NCBI GenBank assembly: GCA_040219085.1
Contig: JAVJTC010000002.1
Coordinates: 81,045-145,044 of the forward strand
Reading direction: 5' to 3'
DNA from: Acidimicrobiales bacterium
Lineage (GTDB): Bacteria; Actinomycetota; Acidimicrobiia; Acidimicrobiales; JAVJTC01
DNA: 64,000 nt
Under the pieces are notes generated by a model, which was not told the origin of the DNA, did not search any database, and saw only the letters and a list, made by a program, of their open reading frames with translations. Within the stretch, counting starts at the first letter, position 1, and every line of letters starts with the position of its first letter. A program made the position numbers and the translations under genes. This document shows positions 23,653-31,580 of the stretch, piece by piece.

Positions 23653-24807
23653 ATGGCGATGCTCGAACCCTCCCCTGAGGGCCGCTTCGGTCGCTTCGGC
23701 GGCCGTTTCGTGCCCGAGACCCTGGTACCGGCGTGTGAGGAGCTGGAGAGGGCGTTCAGGGAGGCCTGGGGCGATCCTGAGTTCCGTGCCGAGCTGGACG
23801 GTCTCCTCGCGGACTACGCCGGCCGACCGTCGGCGCTCACCGAGACGCCGCGCCTGTCCGACGAGTTGGGGCTCACGCTGGTGCTCAAGCGCGAGGACCT
23901 GAATCACACGGGCTCCCACAAGATCAACAACGTGCTGGGCCAGGCGCTCCTCGCACGCCGGATGGGAAAGACCCGCCTCGTGGCGGAGACCGGCGCCGGC
24001 CAGCACGGGGTGGCGACGGCCACGGCTGCGGCGCTCATGGGGATGGAGTGCGTCGTCTACATGGGTGAGGTGGACATCGAGCGCCAGGCGCTCAACGTCT
24101 TCCGGATGAAACTCCTCGGCGCCGAGGTGAAGCCCGCGCTGAGCGGGAGCAGGACACTCAAGGACGCCATCAACGAGGCGATGCGGGACTGGGTCGCCAC
24201 GGTCGGTGACAGCCACTACTGCCTCGGATCGGTCATGGGTCCCCACCCGTACCCGTGGATGGTCCGCGAGATGCACCGGGTGATCGGGACCGAGGCGAGG
24301 GCGCAGATGCTCGAGCGTCACGGCCGCATGCCCGACGTCGTGACGGCATGCGTGGGAGGCGGTTCGAACGCTGCGGGGATCTTCAGCGGTTTCGACGACA
24401 CGGACGCGGAACTGGTCGGGGTGGAACCCGCAGGTGGCGCGGCCGTCGGTCACGGTGTGCCCGGCGTCGTCCACGGTTCGCTGTCCTATCTCATGCAGGA
24501 CGAGTTCGGTCAGGTCCTCGAGGCTGAGTCGATCAGCGCGGGTCTCGACTATCCCGGGATCGGTCCTGAGCATGCGCATCTGGCCGAGAGTGGCCGGGCG
24601 CGCTACGAGTCGGTCACCGACGCCGAGGTCATCGAGGCGTTCCAGCTACTCGCGCGTACCGAGGGCATCATCCCGGCTCTCGAGCCCGCCCACGCACTCG
24701 CGTGGGTATCCCGGGACCGGGCGGCGCTCGCCGGAAAGCTCGTGCTGTTGAACCTGTCGGGGCGTGGCGACAAGGACGTCGGGCAGATGATGGACATCCT
24801 CGGCTGA
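23653..24807 (+). CDS. trpB: Tryptophan synthase beta subunit
   Basis: PLP enzyme condensing indole with serine, 384 residues. [10 protein letters not shown] opens it. The Schiff-base Lys 90 is in [10 protein letters not shown], with [12 protein letters not shown] and [17 protein letters not shown] in the middle. [10 protein letters not shown] binds the PLP phosphate, and [12 protein letters not shown] and LSGRGDKDV finish the fold. This is the TrpB1 type that pairs with TrpA. The ATG at 23653 follows the trpF stop by one base, with AGAGGA in the right region for ribosome binding. A second ATG two codons on is possible. Confidence 0.96.
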   Translation: MAMLEPSPEGRFGRFGGRFVPETLVPACEELERAFREAWGDPEFRAELDGLLADYAGRPSALTETPRLSDELGLTLVLKREDLNHTGSHKINNVLGQALLARRMGKTRLVAETGAGQHGVATATAAALMGMECVVYMGEVDIERQALNVFRMKLLGAEVKPALSGSRTLKDAINEAMRDWVATVGDSHYCLGSVMGPHPYPWMVREMHRVIGTEARAQMLERHGRMPDVVTACVGGGSNAAGIFSGFDDTDAELVGVEPAGGAAVGHGVPGVVHGSLSYLMQDEFGQVLEAESISAGLDYPGIGPEHAHLAESGRARYESVTDAEVIEAFQLLARTEGIIPALEPAHALAWVSRDRAALAGKLVLLNLSGRGDKDVGQMMDILG

Positions 24808-25595
24808 TGGCCGACGTGGTCACACCGATCGATCTGCAGACCGCGCTCGCCGACAAGGTGGCCGCGGGGGGACGGTGTCTCGTGCCCTACGTGACCTGTG
24901 GCCTCGACGGCTGGGTCGACGCTGTCCGTGCCGCGGTCGACGCGGGCGCGGACGCGGTCGAGCTCGGTATCCCGTTCTCGGACCCGGTGATGGACGGTAC
25001 GACGATCCAGGCCGCCAGTGAGCTGGCACTGCGGGCCGGAGCCGAGCCCCCGTCGCTGATCGCAGAGGCGGCGGGTCTCGACGTCGGCGTTCCGCTCGCC
25101 GTGATGACGTACTACAACATCGCGTTCCGCATGGGCCACGAGCGGTTCGCCCGGAGCCTGGTGGCCTCGGGCATCTCGGGAGCGATCCTGCCCGACCTGC
25201 CCCTCGACGAGGTCGGGCCGTGGGCGTCCGTCGCGGACGAGATCGGCGTGGCCACTGTCATGCTCGTGGCTCCGACGAGCCCCGACGAGCGGATCGTGCG
25301 CATCGCGGCGCGAGCGCGCGGGTTCGTCTACGCAGTCGGCCTGCTCGGAGTGACGGGTGAGCGCGCGGAGTTGGCGACGTCGGCCCGGTTGATCGCGGCG
25401 CGTGCCCGCGCCGTAGCGTCCATCCCGGTTCTGGTGGGTGTGGGCGTGTCGACCCCCGCCCAGGCCGTCGAGGTGTGCGAGGACGCCGACGGCGTCGTGG
25501 TGGGATCGGCGGTCGTGCGCCGCCTGATGGAGGACGGCCCCGCCGGGGTCGCCGAGGTGGTCGGCGATTTCCGCCGCGCTCTCGACGCCGGCTGA
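24807..25595 (+). CDS. trpA: Tryptophan synthase alpha subunit
   Basis: TIM-barrel subunit that cleaves indole-3-glycerol phosphate to indole, 262 residues. The catalytic Glu 52 is in VELGIPFSDP and Asp 63 in PVMDGTTIQA. MTYYNIAFRMG, GAILPDLPLDE, FVYAVGLLGVTGER and VLVGVGVSTPAQA complete the motifs. The usual PY.TAGDP loop reads PYVTCGLDG, a mild variant. The ATG overlaps the trpB stop by one base (TGATG), so the two subunits are co-translated. Confidence 0.95.
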   Translation: MADVVTPIDLQTALADKVAAGGRCLVPYVTCGLDGWVDAVRAAVDAGADAVELGIPFSDPVMDGTTIQAASELALRAGAEPPSLIAEAAGLDVGVPLAVMTYYNIAFRMGHERFARSLVASGISGAILPDLPLDEVGPWASVADEIGVATVMLVAPTSPDERIVRIAARARGFVYAVGLLGVTGERAELATSARLIAARARAVASIPVLVGVGVSTPAQAVEVCEDADGVVVGSAVVRRLMEDGPAGVAEVVGDFRRALDAG

Positions 25596-25646
25596 CCGGC
25601 GCCTGCCCGCGGAATCACCGGCGCCCGCTGGAGGGTTCCGCGGAAC

Positions 25647-25838
25647 ATGGGTGAGTTCCTCCTCGACATGGCGCTGCCCGCGACGGACCGGCAGGTGGCG
25701 ATCCAGTGGATCGTGGCGCTCGTCGTGTGGCCGGTGGTCCTGTACGCGATGCGTGGGACGTCGCGTGATGTGCGCCTTTTCGTCTGGGGCCTCGCGGTCA
25801 TGAACGTCGCGCTGTTCGGGCTCCGGACGGTGCACTGA
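25647..25838 (+). CDS. Small two-helix membrane protein, unknown
   Basis: A 63-residue open frame with two hydrophobic stretches (IQWIVALVVWPVVLYAM and LFVWGLAVMNVALFGL) separated by RGTSRDVR, and no recognisable family. It fills most of the gap between trpA and the convergent anti-sigma gene. The ATG at 25647 has only a distant GGAGGG ahead of it and no clear -10, so expression is uncertain. Confidence 0.5.
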   Translation: MGEFLLDMALPATDRQVAIQWIVALVVWPVVLYAMRGTSRDVRLFVWGLAVMNVALFGLRTVH

Positions 25839-25847
25839 CCGTCCACG

Positions 25848-26138
25848 TCAGCGAGAGTCGTCGACCCCGGGACCCCTGGCGGCGAGTTCGGTGCCGAAGC
25901 GCCGCAGTCGGGCGATGGCCTCGGGGTCGGTCTCGGCGGGACCGCGTGCGAGCGACGCCTTGATCTCGGTGTAGACGCTCTCCTCGAGTCCGCACCGGAG
26001 GCAGTCTTCGAGATGGGCGGCGACCAGGTCCGAGTCGTCGTCGAGTTCTCCATCGAGGTACGCCTGTAGGGCGCGTCCGACCTCGCGGCAGCTCAGGGGC
26101 GTGTCGGGACGCCGCCACCAGGCTCGCCGCAGTCTCAT
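25848..26138 (-). CDS. Zinc-binding anti-sigma factor (ZAS/RsrA-like)
   Basis: A 96-residue anti-sigma factor. The zinc module reads SCREVGRALQAYLDGEL, then AAHLEDCLRCGLEE, giving the upstream Cys plus H-X3-C-X2-C of the ZAS domain. A C-terminal charged helix follows and there is no transmembrane segment, so it is a soluble, possibly redox-sensing inhibitor like RsrA. The ATG at 26138 has GGAG 6 nt upstream, which favours it over the longer open frame starting at 26180. It sits directly downstream of the ECF sigma gene, its likely partner. Mycothiol, whose synthase is encoded at 12871, is regulated through such a pair in Streptomyces; the parallel is inference. Confidence 0.85.
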   Translation of the reverse strand: MRLRRAWWRRPDTPLSCREVGRALQAYLDGELDDDSDLVAAHLEDCLRCGLEESVYTEIKASLARGPAETDPEAIARLRRFGTELAARGPGVDDSR

Positions 26139-26154
26139 GGTGAGCTCCGTTGGA

Positions 26155-26706
26155 TCATCGGCGGTACCTCCGAGCGACATCGGACTCGTCGAGAGCGTCG
26201 CGCATGCGCCTGCGAGCGCGATGGAGACGGCTCATGACCGTACCGACCGGAATGCCGAGTCGATCCGCTGCCTCCTGGTACGCGAGGCCCTCCATGTCGA
26301 CGAGCTCCACGACGGCGCGGAACTTCTCGGGCAGGTCGTCGAGCGCAGCGGCCACGGTCGCGTCGAAGGTCGCCTCGACGACGAGAGCCTCGACGTCGAG
26401 TGCCTCTGCGTCCTCGTCGGCCAGGCGTTCGAGCGTGGTGTCGGGATCCCGCATGAGCTCCGGGCGCCTGCGGCGGACCCGGTTGATCTGGGCGTTTCGC
26501 ATGATGGTGAGCAGCCAGGCGCGTGGATAGCGCCCGTCGAAACGGTCGATGGCCCTGTACGCACGCAACAGGGTGTCCTGTACGAGATCCTCGGCGTCGG
26601 TCGGGTTGCGGGTGATCGACCGCGCGACGCGGTAGAGAACGTCGAGTTCGGGCAGCACATGGGCCTCGAACGCCTCGGCGGAGTTCGTGGCCGGTGGAGG
26701 GGTCAC
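26155..26706 (-). CDS. ECF sigma factor (RpoE/SigR-like)
   Basis: A 183-residue group 4 sigma factor. Region 2 reads LYRVARSITRNPTDAEDLVQDTLLRAYRAIDRFDG and PRAWLLTIMRNAQINRVRR. Region 4 is LPEKFRAVVELVDMEGLAYQEAADRLGIPVGTVMSRLHRARRRMRDAL. The core around TRNPTDAEDLVQ resembles SigR-type factors that respond to thiol stress. The leaderless GTG at 26706 is supported by TAGGAT at 26715-26720. A zinc anti-sigma gene follows directly and a second zinc-finger protein is divergent upstream. Confidence 0.92.
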   Translation of the reverse strand: MTPPPATNSAEAFEAHVLPELDVLYRVARSITRNPTDAEDLVQDTLLRAYRAIDRFDGRYPRAWLLTIMRNAQINRVRRRRPELMRDPDTTLERLADEDAEALDVEALVVEATFDATVAAALDDLPEKFRAVVELVDMEGLAYQEAADRLGIPVGTVMSRLHRARRRMRDALDESDVARRYRR

Positions 26707-26714
26707 AGGCAGCG

Positions 26715-26720
26715 ATCCTA
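26715..26720 (-). promoter_or_regulatory. -10 hexamer of leaderless ECF sigma gene
   Basis: TAGGAT on the minus strand, 8 nt before the GTG at 26706. No GGAAT/GTT-type ECF autoregulatory promoter was seen nearby. Confidence 0.55.
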
Positions 26721-26762
26721 CCTTTGCCGTCGGCGCGGCCTCGGGAATCGCGGGGCCGTCCG

Positions 26763-27032
26763 ATGGGTTGCACGATCGTGATGCGGACGACGCGCCATCG
26801 GCGAACTCGGCGCCGCCTCGACGCCTACGTCGACGCGGAACTGGCCGCCGGAGTCGTTCCCGACGTGGAACGCCACCTCGACGAGTGCCCGGACTGTCGC
26901 ACCACCGTGGTGCTGATCCGACGTCTCAAGCGCTCGCTGGCACGTCTCGCTCGCGACGATCGGACGGCCCTCGAGCGGCTGCGCGGATGGGTCGCAGCGG
27001 AGCTCACCGGGCCCCGCGGCGATCCTCGCTGA
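26763..27032 (+). CDS. Zinc-finger (anti-sigma-like, zf-HC2) small protein
   Basis: An 89-residue basic protein with a zf-HC2 core: RRRLDAYVDAEL, then VERHLDECPDCRTTVVLIRRLKRSL. It has H-X3-C-X2-C, but the upstream Cys usual in this fold is an Arg or Leu in this position. It may thus bind zinc poorly or use the Cys in MGCTIV. Starts at 26763 and 26781 are both possible. It is divergent from the ECF sigma gene and could be a second regulator of it. It lacks a transmembrane anchor. Confidence 0.7.
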   Translation: MGCTIVMRTTRHRRTRRRLDAYVDAELAAGVVPDVERHLDECPDCRTTVVLIRRLKRSLARLARDDRTALERLRGWVAAELTGPRGDPR

Positions 27033-27183
27033 GACGCGCGCGGTGGTTCGCGACGGACCCGCGCCACACTGCAGAGCGGGAAATGCTTGACTTTCCGGGC
27101 TATTCGTACTCGCGTTGCATCGTTGTAATTCGCCCGGCCGTCCGCGGGCCCGGGCCATGATCGCCATCGAACAGGAGAATTGG

Positions 27184-27465
27184 ATGAACAAGAGCGAACT
27201 CGTGACAGCGATCGCTGAGAAGACCGACGTCACGAAGACCGACGTCGATGCCGTACTGACAGGTCTCTTCGACGTCGTCGCCGACGTCGTCGCCGCCGGC
27301 GACGAGAAGGTGCAGATCCCCGGGTGGATCAGCTTCGAGCAGACCACCCGGTCGGCCAGGAAGGGTCGTAACCCCCAGACGGGCGAGGAGCTGGACATTC
27401 CGGCGACCAAGGCCGTCAAGGTGTCGGCCGGTTCCAAGCTGAAGGCGGCCGCCAAGGGCGCCTGA
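27184..27465 (+). CDS. hup: HU-family nucleoid protein
   Basis: A 93-residue HU/IHF-type histone-like protein. MNKSELVTAIAEKTDVTKTDVDAVLTGLFDVV gives the dimerisation helices, and GWISFEQTTRSARKGRNPQTGEELDIP is the DNA-minor-groove arm with the conserved NPQTGE. It ends KVSAGSKLKAAAKGA and lacks the long Lys/Ala/Pro tail of mycobacterial HupB. The ATG at 27184 has AGGAG 6 nt upstream. The 151 bases before it hold a TTGACT (27087-27092) that could be a -35, without a clear -10. A 13-bp hairpin follows the gene. Confidence 0.95.
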   Translation: MNKSELVTAIAEKTDVTKTDVDAVLTGLFDVVADVVAAGDEKVQIPGWISFEQTTRSARKGRNPQTGEELDIPATKAVKVSAGSKLKAAAKGA

Positions 27466-27484
27466 GCACGAACCTACGGATGAT

Positions 27485-27521
27485 CGACTGCGGGGCCCCC
27501 GAACCGGTGGCCCCGCAGTCG
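27485..27521 (+). terminator. Hairpin terminator after HU
   Basis: A perfect 13-bp stem, CGACTGCGGGGCC (27485-27497) with GGCCCCGCAGTCG (27509-27521), and an 11-base loop. It has no T-run, the form common in high-GC actinobacteria, and is 20 bases after the HU stop. Confidence 0.75.
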
Positions 27522-27566
27522 CGTCCGGCCACGCACCCGCACTTCGCCCAGCCCCGGCGGTGCGGG

Positions 27567-27572
27567 TAGGTT
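27567..27572 (+). promoter_or_regulatory. -10 hexamer of leaderless bcp
   Basis: TAGGTT, 6 nt before the ATG at 27579. Confidence 0.6.
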
Positions 27573-27578
27573 GCCGCC

Positions 27579-28049
27579 ATGGCAGACCAGAAGCTCGCGC
27601 CCGGTGACCGGGCACCCCAGTTCACGCTCCGCGACCAGACCGGCGAGAAGGTGAAGCTCACAGGCCTGAAGGGCCGGCGGGTGTTCGTGTACTTCTATCC
27701 GAAGGCTCTGACCCCCGGGTGTACGACCCAGTCGATCGGGCTCAGCGAGATCGCCGCTGAGGTGGGCGACACCGTGATCATCGGAATCAGCCCCGACGAA
27801 CCGGACCGTCAGAAGGCCTTCGACGACAAGCACGGCCTCGGTTTCACCCTGCTGTCGGACGCCGACCACGACGTGGCCGAGCGTTACGGCGTGTGGGGTG
27901 AGAAGAAGATGTACGGGAAGTCCTACATGGGGATCATCCGTTCCGCGTTCCTGATCTCGCCGACGGGGCGGATCGAGGGCGCCTGGTACAAGGTGAGTCC
28001 GAAGGACACCCCCAAGAAGCTCCTTGCCGCGTTGAAGGCCGACTCGTGA
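27579..28049 (+). CDS. bcp: Thioredoxin-dependent peroxiredoxin, BCP/PrxQ type
   Basis: A 156-residue peroxiredoxin that reduces peroxides. LAPGDRAPQFTLRDQTG opens the thioredoxin fold, and the peroxidatic Cys 48 is in ALTPGCTTQS. PrxQ proteins often have a resolving Cys five residues later; here that place is Ile (CTTQSI), so this is a 1-Cys or intermolecular type. GISPDEPDRQKAF and FTLLSDADHDVAERYGVWGEK are family motifs. It is leaderless and overlaps the fabZ-like gene by GTGA. Confidence 0.94.
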   Translation: MADQKLAPGDRAPQFTLRDQTGEKVKLTGLKGRRVFVYFYPKALTPGCTTQSIGLSEIAAEVGDTVIIGISPDEPDRQKAFDDKHGLGFTLLSDADHDVAERYGVWGEKKMYGKSYMGIIRSAFLISPTGRIEGAWYKVSPKDTPKKLLAALKADS

Positions 28050-28477
28050 GCCTCCCGGCACCCGCCGATGTCATTCCCCATCGTGCCCCGTTCCTGTTCG
28101 TCGACGGTCTCACGGCGCTCGAGCCGGGGGTCTCGGCGGCGGGTTGGTGGGATCTCACGGGCGACGAGGCGTTCTTCGGCGGCCACTTCCCGGGTCGACC
28201 CACCCTGCCCGGGGTGCTCATGGCCGAGGCCATCGCGCAGCTGGGCGCGATCGCGGTACTGAGCGACGAGCGCTTCAGCGGACGTCTCCCGCTGTTCGGC
28301 GGGCTCGACGGGGCCCGCTTCCGTCGTCAGGTGTCGCCGGGCGACCGACTGGATCTGGAGGTCGAAATGGGCCGTCTGTCGGCTCGCGCCGGCAAGGGGT
28401 CAGGGCGGGCCCTCGTGGGCGGGAACGTCGCCTGTGAATGCGATCTGATGTTCGTGATGGTCGACGCCGCGGGCTGA
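28046..28477 (+). CDS. fabZ: FabZ-like 3-hydroxyacyl-ACP dehydratase
   Basis: A 143-residue hot-dog-fold dehydratase. IPHRAPFLFVDG is the FabZ opening, and GGHFPGRPTLPGVLMAEAIAQLGA contains the catalytic His (GHFPG) and the Glu in LMAEAIAQ. FFGGLDGARFRRQVSPGDRL fits the dimer strand. The C-terminus shows VACECDLMFVMV. It converges with the fabF end of the fatty-acid cluster (15-base gap) and is coupled to bcp by GTGA. A dehydratase is otherwise lacking in that cluster, so this is probably its FabZ. The 3-hydroxyacyl substrate is inferred. Confidence 0.85.
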   Translation: MSLPAPADVIPHRAPFLFVDGLTALEPGVSAAGWWDLTGDEAFFGGHFPGRPTLPGVLMAEAIAQLGAIAVLSDERFSGRLPLFGGLDGARFRRQVSPGDRLDLEVEMGRLSARAGKGSGRALVGGNVACECDLMFVMVDAAG

Positions 28478-28491
28478 GCGGCGCCGACGGA

Positions 28492-29670
28492 TCAGGTCGG
28501 CGGTGGTGAGATCACAACCGTCGCGTTGTGTCCACCGAAGCCGAACGAGTTCGACAGGCTCGGCCCGGGCTCCCAGGGGGCCGCTGAGCCCGTCACGAGG
28601 CGCATCGTGGGCAGTTCGGGGTCCTGGGTCGCCCAGCCGGCCGTGGGTGGGATCAGGCGGTGCTCCATGGCCATCAGCACGGCCACGGCCTCCAGGGCCC
28701 CGGCGGCACCGAGCGCGTGGCCCGTGACGCCCTTGGTGGAGGTCACGAGCGGTCCCGGCTCGCCGAACACCTTGGCCATCGCCTCGGCCTCGGCAGCGTC
28801 GTTGAGGGGCGTGGAGGTGCCGTGGGCGTTGACGTGCACGATGTCGTCGGCGGACAGCTCGGCGTTCTCGATGGCGATCTCCATGCACCGCACCGCGCCC
28901 GCACCCTGAGGGCGGGGAGCGGTGATGTGATAGGCGTCGGCTGTCGTCGCGTAGCCTGCGATCTCGCCCAGGATGTCGGCACCCCGGGCCTGCGCGTGTT
29001 CGAGTTCCTCGAGGACGAGGATGGCGCCGCCCTCGGCGTGCATGAAGCCGTCACGCTCCGCGTCGAAGGGCCGTGAGATACCCGCCGCGGACGTCGCCGT
29101 CATGTTGATGAAGGCCTGCGTGCCGGTGGGCGTGTTCGTCGCTTCGGAGCCGCCGGTGATCATGACGTCGCAGCGTCCGTTTCGGATCATCTCGGTCGCG
29201 TTGCCGATGGCCTGGTTGCTCGACGCACAAGCGGTGACGACCGTCTCGCACGGGCCCCGGAACCCGTAGCGCATCGAGATGGCGGCCGCTCCGGCATTCG
29301 CCATCATCATCGGCACGAGGAACGGTGAGACGCGACGCGGGCCCTTCTCGAGGAGGACCTGGACCTGCGTCTCGAGCGTCTGGAGCCCACCGATGCCGGT
29401 TCCCAGCAGGACACCGGTCCGATCGGGGTCCGCGCCGGGGTCACCGGACTGCTCGAGCGCCTCTGCGCCGGCCGCGATGGCGAACTGGGCGAAGCGATCC
29501 TGGCGGCGGGCGTCTTTGGGGTTGTCGAAGTAGGGGAGTGGGTCGAAGTCGGGAACCAGACGAACCCCTTCGGGCGGATCCGCCAGGAGTCCGGCCCAGA
29601 ACGCGTCCCGACCGATCCCGCACGACGCGAGGACGCCGATGCCCGTGACGACGACGCGACGGCGAGTCAT
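28492..29670 (-). CDS. fabF: 3-oxoacyl-ACP synthase II (KAS II)
   Basis: Elongating condensing enzyme of type II fatty-acid synthesis, 392 residues. The catalytic Cys 148 is in VTACASSNQAIGNA, and the two His in NAHGTSTPLND (283) and KGVTGHALGAAG (318). RRVVVTGIGVLASCG and SNSFGFGGHNATVV are the family ends. It is the last gene of the minus-strand fab operon and starts one base after the acpP stop codon. Confidence 0.96.
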   Translation of the reverse strand: MTRRRVVVTGIGVLASCGIGRDAFWAGLLADPPEGVRLVPDFDPLPYFDNPKDARRQDRFAQFAIAAGAEALEQSGDPGADPDRTGVLLGTGIGGLQTLETQVQVLLEKGPRRVSPFLVPMMMANAGAAAISMRYGFRGPCETVVTACASSNQAIGNATEMIRNGRCDVMITGGSEATNTPTGTQAFINMTATSAAGISRPFDAERDGFMHAEGGAILVLEELEHAQARGADILGEIAGYATTADAYHITAPRPQGAGAVRCMEIAIENAELSADDIVHVNAHGTSTPLNDAAEAEAMAKVFGEPGPLVTSTKGVTGHALGAAGALEAVAVLMAMEHRLIPPTAGWATQDPELPTMRLVTGSAAPWEPGPSLSNSFGFGGHNATVVISPPPT

Positions 29671-29671
29671 C

Positions 29672-29908
29672 TCAGAGCTTCGAGGTCACGAGGTCGTAGG
29701 CGCCACCGACGGTGTCGATGCCCTCGAGTTCCTCTTCTTCGACCGTGATGTCGAATTCCTCTTCGAGGGCCATCACGAACTCGACGAGGTCGAGGCTGTC
29801 GGCATCGAGGTCGTCCGCGAAGCTGGCCTCCTTGGTGACCAGCGCACCGTCGACGGCCAGGACCTCGACAGCGCACTTGCGGAAGCGTTCGAACTTGTCG
29901 TCACTCAC
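29672..29908 (-). CDS. acpP: Acyl carrier protein
   Basis: A 78-residue acidic carrier protein. The phosphopantetheine Ser 38 is in [21 protein letters not shown]. The GTG start at 29908 has GGAGGA 5 nt upstream. It sits between fabG and fabF, the usual arrangement, and serves all enzymes of the cluster. Confidence 0.96.
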   Translation of the reverse strand: MSDDKFERFRKCAVEVLAVDGALVTKEASFADDLDADSLDLVEFVMALEEEFDITVEEEELEGIDTVGGAYDLVTSKL

Positions 29909-29943
29909 AGTTGTCCTCCGGGGGTGTGGTTGGGTGGGGAATC

Positions 29944-30654
29944 TCAGGCGCCCATCGCGAGGCCGCCGTCCACGGGGATCACGGCGCCGGTGATGTAGCC
30001 GGCCCCCTCGGAGGCGATGAAGGTGATCGTCGCTGCGATCTCCTCCGGTGTGCCGAATCGACCGAGCGGCACGGCCTCAGCCATCGCCGCCTGACGATCC
30101 TCGGATAGCGCGTCGATCATATCGGTGGAGATCGGGCCGGGGGCGATGACGTTGACGGTCACCGAACGTGACGCGAACTCCTTGGCGAGCGAGCGCGCCA
30201 GGCCGACGAGGCCGGCCTTGGAAGCGGCGTAATTGGCCTGACCGGCCTGCCCCCCGAGTCCGACGACCGACGACACGAACACGATGCGGCCCCAGCGCCC
30301 GCGCATCATGGGTTTGAGCGCCCGCTTGGCGACCCGGAAGCCGCCCGTGAGATTCGCGTCGAGCACGCCGCTGAAGTCTTCCGTGCCCATCCGCAGTGCG
30401 AGGTTGTCCGCGGTGATGCCGGCGTTCGACACGAGGATCTCCACCGGACCGAGCTCCGCCTCGACCCGGCTGAAGGCCTCCTCGACGGCGTCGTCGTCGG
30501 TGACGTCGCAGCGGACCGCCACGATGTCGTCGCCGAGCGTGGGTTCCGTCGTGCGGTAGGTCACCGCTACACGGTGGCCGGCATCAGCGAGGGCCCGGGC
30601 GGTGGCCGCGCCGATGCCGCGGTTGCCGCCGGTGACGAGGGCGACGCGGCTCAC
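29944..30654 (-). CDS. fabG: 3-oxoacyl-ACP reductase
   Basis: NADPH-dependent short-chain reductase of fatty-acid synthesis, 236 residues. [18 protein letters not shown] binds the cofactor, [12 protein letters not shown] follows, and the catalytic Ser (FVSSVVG) and Tyr-X3-Lys ([11 protein letters not shown]) are present, ending with [14 protein letters not shown]. The GTG at 30654 overlaps the fabH stop as GTGA; the open frame begins three codons earlier. It fits its place between fabH and acpP. Confidence 0.94.
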   Translation of the reverse strand: MSRVALVTGGNRGIGAATARALADAGHRVAVTYRTTEPTLGDDIVAVRCDVTDDDAVEEAFSRVEAELGPVEILVSNAGITADNLALRMGTEDFSGVLDANLTGGFRVAKRALKPMMRGRWGRIVFVSSVVGLGGQAGQANYAASKAGLVGLARSLAKEFASRSVTVNVIAPGPISTDMIDALSEDRQAAMAEAVPLGRFGTPEEIAATITFIASEGAGYITGAVIPVDGGLAMGA

Positions 30655-31580
30655 GGGTCCCACCGGATGATCGTGGCCGCGGCCGTCATTCCCGCGCCGA
30701 AACCGACGAGCAGGGCGTGGTCGCCACGCTCGAGTCGACCCTTGTCCGCTGCCTCCGCCAGGGCGAGGGGCACGGTCGCGGCGGACGTGTTGCCGGAGAA
30801 CGACAGCACCTCGACGGCGCGTTCGGCTGGGATCCCGAGTCGGTCACAGGCCGCCTCGATGATGCGGATGTTCGCCTGGTGGGGGATGACCACGTCGATG
30901 TCGCCGGCGCTGAGCCCGGCTCCTTCGAGGACCTCGTTGGTGGTGTCGACCATGATCCGCACGGCGCGGCGGAAGACCTCACGGCCGTTCATCTGCATCT
31001 TGCCGCCGAGATCGCAGTAGAGGAGCTCCTCGAGGGAGCCGTCGGACTTGAGTGACCAGCTGAGAATCGAGTCCTCGCGGTCTTCGGAGGCCTGAAGGAC
31101 GACGGCCCCGGCCCCGTCGCCGAAGAGGACGGCGGTGTTGCGGTCCTCCCAGTCGGTGATGCGGCTCAGTGTGTCGGCCCCCACGACGAGCACCGTGTCG
31201 AACCCCTGCTGGACGAAACCGCGTCCTGCCAACAGGGCGTAGACGAAACCCGAACACGCCGCGTTGAGGTCGAAGGCCGCGCAGTTCAGGCCGAGGAGGT
31301 GCTGGAGGCCCGACGCTGTCGCGGGGACCATGCGGTCCGGCGTCGTGGTGGCGAGAACGAGGAGGTCGATGTCGCCGCGGTCGATGCCGGCCCGGGCGAT
31401 CGCCGCCTCCGCTGCGTGCTTGGCGCTCTCGGTGGTCGAGGTGCCGATGCGCCGTTCCTTGATGCCGGTGCGGTCGACGATCCAGTCGTCGCTCGTGTCA
31501 AGCGACTTCGCGAGGTCGTCGTTGGTGACGATCTTCGGGGGAAGGTGCGACCCCCAGCCGATGATCCGTGATGCGCGCAT
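30651..31580 (-). CDS. fabH: 3-oxoacyl-ACP synthase III (KAS III)
   Basis: Initiating condensing enzyme, 309 residues. Cys 109 in LNAACSGFVYAL, His 234 in VIPHQANIRII and Asn 264 in SFSGNTSAA form the catalytic triad. DDWIVDRTGIKERRI is the N-terminal signature. The start ATG overlaps the fabD stop by one base. The longer open frame upstream lies antisense to no function of its own and is within fabD. Confidence 0.95.
   Translation of the reverse strand: MRASRIIGWGSHLPPKIVTNDDLAKSLDTSDDWIVDRTGIKERRIGTSTTESAKHAAEAAIARAGIDRGDIDLLVLATTTPDRMVPATASGLQHLLGLNCAAFDLNAACSGFVYALLAGRGFVQQGFDTVLVVGADTLSRITDWEDRNTAVLFGDGAGAVVLQASEDREDSILSWSLKSDGSLEELLYCDLGGKMQMNGREVFRRAVRIMVDTTNEVLEGAGLSAGDIDVVIPHQANIRIIEAACDRLGIPAERAVEVLSFSGNTSAATVPLALAEAADKGRLERGDHALLVGFGAGMTAAATIIRWDP

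Noticed and set aside
27087..27112. TTGACT with TATTCG or TACTCG as a full sigma-A promoter for HU
   Set aside because: Spacings are 8 and 14 bases rather than 16-18; kept only as a remark in the HU entry.
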